A DNA stretch of 6,060 bases. It comes from Quisquiliibacterium sp. (lineage in GTDB: Bacteria > Pseudomonadota > Gammaproteobacteria > Burkholderiales > Burkholderiaceae_E). Below are positions 5,119 through 6,060 of this stretch, piece after piece. The number at the start of each line of letters is the position of its first letter. Positions within the stretch are counted from its first letter, which is position 1. The stretch is taken from contig JAURMJ010000120.1 in assembly GCA_030830765.1 (NCBI GenBank), positions 1 through 6,060 on the forward strand, given 5' to 3'. The notes below the pieces were generated by a model, which was not told the origin of the DNA, did not search any database, and was given only the letters and a program-made list of their open reading frames with translations. Position numbers and translations under genes: made by a program.

Positions 5119-6060
5119 CTATTCCGTACCGTCCTCGGGTCTGCTTTTCCCGCCGCCTTTCTTTGGAGAGCGGCGGCGGCGTTTGCGGGCCGAGCTGCCG
5201 GAAGGGGCCTTGGACAGCATTTCCTGGCGTGTTGCTGAGTCTGCTTCGACGAATTTCGTCCACCAGGCGCCCAGTTCGGCCGGGGCTTCGCCGGCGTCGC
5301 AGCGCAGCAGCATAAAGTCATAGCCGGCTCGAAAGCGTAGGTGTTCGAGAAGACGCATCGAGGCGCCCGGGCTGCGGCGCTCAAAGCGTGGCTGCATGGC
5401 CCAGATTTCACGCATGTCACCGATGATCCGCTTCTGAATTGCCAGTTTGGAGGCTTGCTCATCAATGACCGAATCGGCCGCTTCATGCAGAGCCGGGATT
5501 GATGGCTCCCCTGCAGCGACGCGTTTCTCCCAGCGCACGCGCACCTGCTGCCAGAGCAGTGTGGCGAACAGAAATCCGGGCGAAATGGGCTTGCCCTCAA
5601 GAACACGTTCGTCGGTGCGGGTCAGCGCGTTCTGAACAAAACGCTCGCCATCGGGTTGCTCAAAAACGACATCAAGCATGGGCAGCAGACCATGATGAAG
5701 GCCTTCGTTGCGCAGGGCGTGCAGGCTTTCCAGCGCATGACCGGACTGCAGCAGCTTGAGCATTTCGTCGAACAAACGAGCCGCGGGCACGTTGTGGATC
5801 AGCGGTGCCAGCTCGCGGATTGGTGCGCGGGTCTTGTCTTCGATCGCAAAACCGGTTTTGCCGGCGAATCGCGCCGTGCGCAGCATGCGCACCGGATCTT
5901 CGCGGTAGCGAGTGGCCGGGTCACCAATCATGCGCAACGTGCGCTTGCGCAGATCCTTGACGCCCTGGTGATAGTCCAGAATTTCATCAGCGACCGGATC
6001 GTAGTAGAGCGCGTTGATGGTGAAATCGCGCCGGGTTGCGTCTTCGGCCTGCGTGCCCCA
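5119..6060 (-). CDS. pcnB: PcnB, poly(A) polymerase I (5' end outside the window)
   Basis: Adds poly(A) tails to RNA 3' ends, marking them for decay; a class II nucleotidyltransferase related to the CCA-adding enzyme. The reading is open from the right edge (313 codons plus TAG), so the N-terminal part, including the usual catalytic Asp pair, is missing; with E. coli PcnB at about 465 residues, roughly 150 are absent. Visible residues begin WGTQAEDATRRDFTINALYY, containing the family motif RRDFTINALYY. YREDPVRMLRTARFAGKTGF and the PPARLFEE-like VPAARLFDEMLKLLQSG follow, typical of the neck and body domains. The C-terminus is strongly basic (ARKRRRRSPKKGGGKSR), as in other PcnB proteins, where it is thought to aid RNA binding. 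PcnB is preferred over a CCA-adding enzyme because of this tail and the adjacent folK. The stop is 3 bases before the folK GTG. Confidence 0.94.
   Translation of the reverse strand, partial: WGTQAEDATRRDFTINALYYDPVADEILDYHQGVKDLRKRTLRMIGDPATRYREDPVRMLRTARFAGKTGFAIEDKTRAPIRELAPLIHNVPAARLFDEMLKLLQSGHALESLHALRNEGLHHGLLPMLDVVFEQPDGERFVQNALTRTDERVLEGKPISPGFLFATLLWQQVRVRWEKRVAAGEPSIPALHEAADSVIDEQASKLAIQKRIIGDMREIWAMQPRFERRSPGASMRLLEHLRFRAGYDFMLLRCDAGEAPAELGAWWTKFVEADSATRQEMLSKAPSGSSARKRRRRSPKKGGGKSRPEDGTE

Noticed and set aside
1..6060. A new defence, mobile or biosynthetic system
   Set aside because: All seven genes belong to well-known housekeeping or regulatory families. No transposase, repeat array, toxin-antitoxin pair or unknown protein cluster is visible.

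Overview
The window (about 60% G+C by eye) comes from a proteobacterial chromosome, most likely a betaproteobacterium. I infer this from the PhoB and PhoR types and from the run poly(A) polymerase, folK, deoxynucleoside kinase, which I recall as a betaproteobacterial arrangement. The order or genus cannot be resolved from the sequence alone. Every gene lies on the minus strand, so transcription runs from the right edge to the left: pcnB (5' end cut off), folK, a deoxynucleoside kinase, manC, thpR, phoB, phoR (3' end cut off). Packing is very tight. Three junctions are 4-base ATGA stop/start overlaps (folK/kinase, thpR/phoB, phoB/phoR), manC and thpR overlap by about 47 bases, pcnB and folK are 3 bases apart, and the only real gap is 53 bases before manC. 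No stretch of 300 bases lacks a gene.

Right part (3905-6060): pcnB polyadenylates RNA 3' ends, folK makes the pyrophosphorylated pterin for folate synthesis, and the kinase salvages deoxynucleosides. They look co-transcribed but are functionally mixed. Inside folK is a perfect 11-base inverted repeat in an A+T-rich patch. In the folK mRNA it would fold into a hairpin with a GAAA tetraloop.

Middle part (1835-3851): manC is a two-domain enzyme that makes GDP-mannose for surface polysaccharide. Its 3' end overlaps thpR, an RNA 2',3'-cyclic phosphodiesterase of the 2H superfamily.

Left part (1-1838): phoB and phoR form the phosphate-starvation two-component system. The last codons of thpR carry three GTCAT repeats spaced exactly 11 bases apart, the layout of a PhoB-binding Pho box, followed by a good -10 hexamer. 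The box supports self-activation of phoBR. It also sits so close to the phoB start codon that the induced transcript would be nearly leaderless, while a read-through transcript from thpR would translate phoB by coupling. This is the most interesting regulatory arrangement seen here. I saw no mobile element, CRISPR array, tRNA or rRNA, and no clearly novel multi-gene system.
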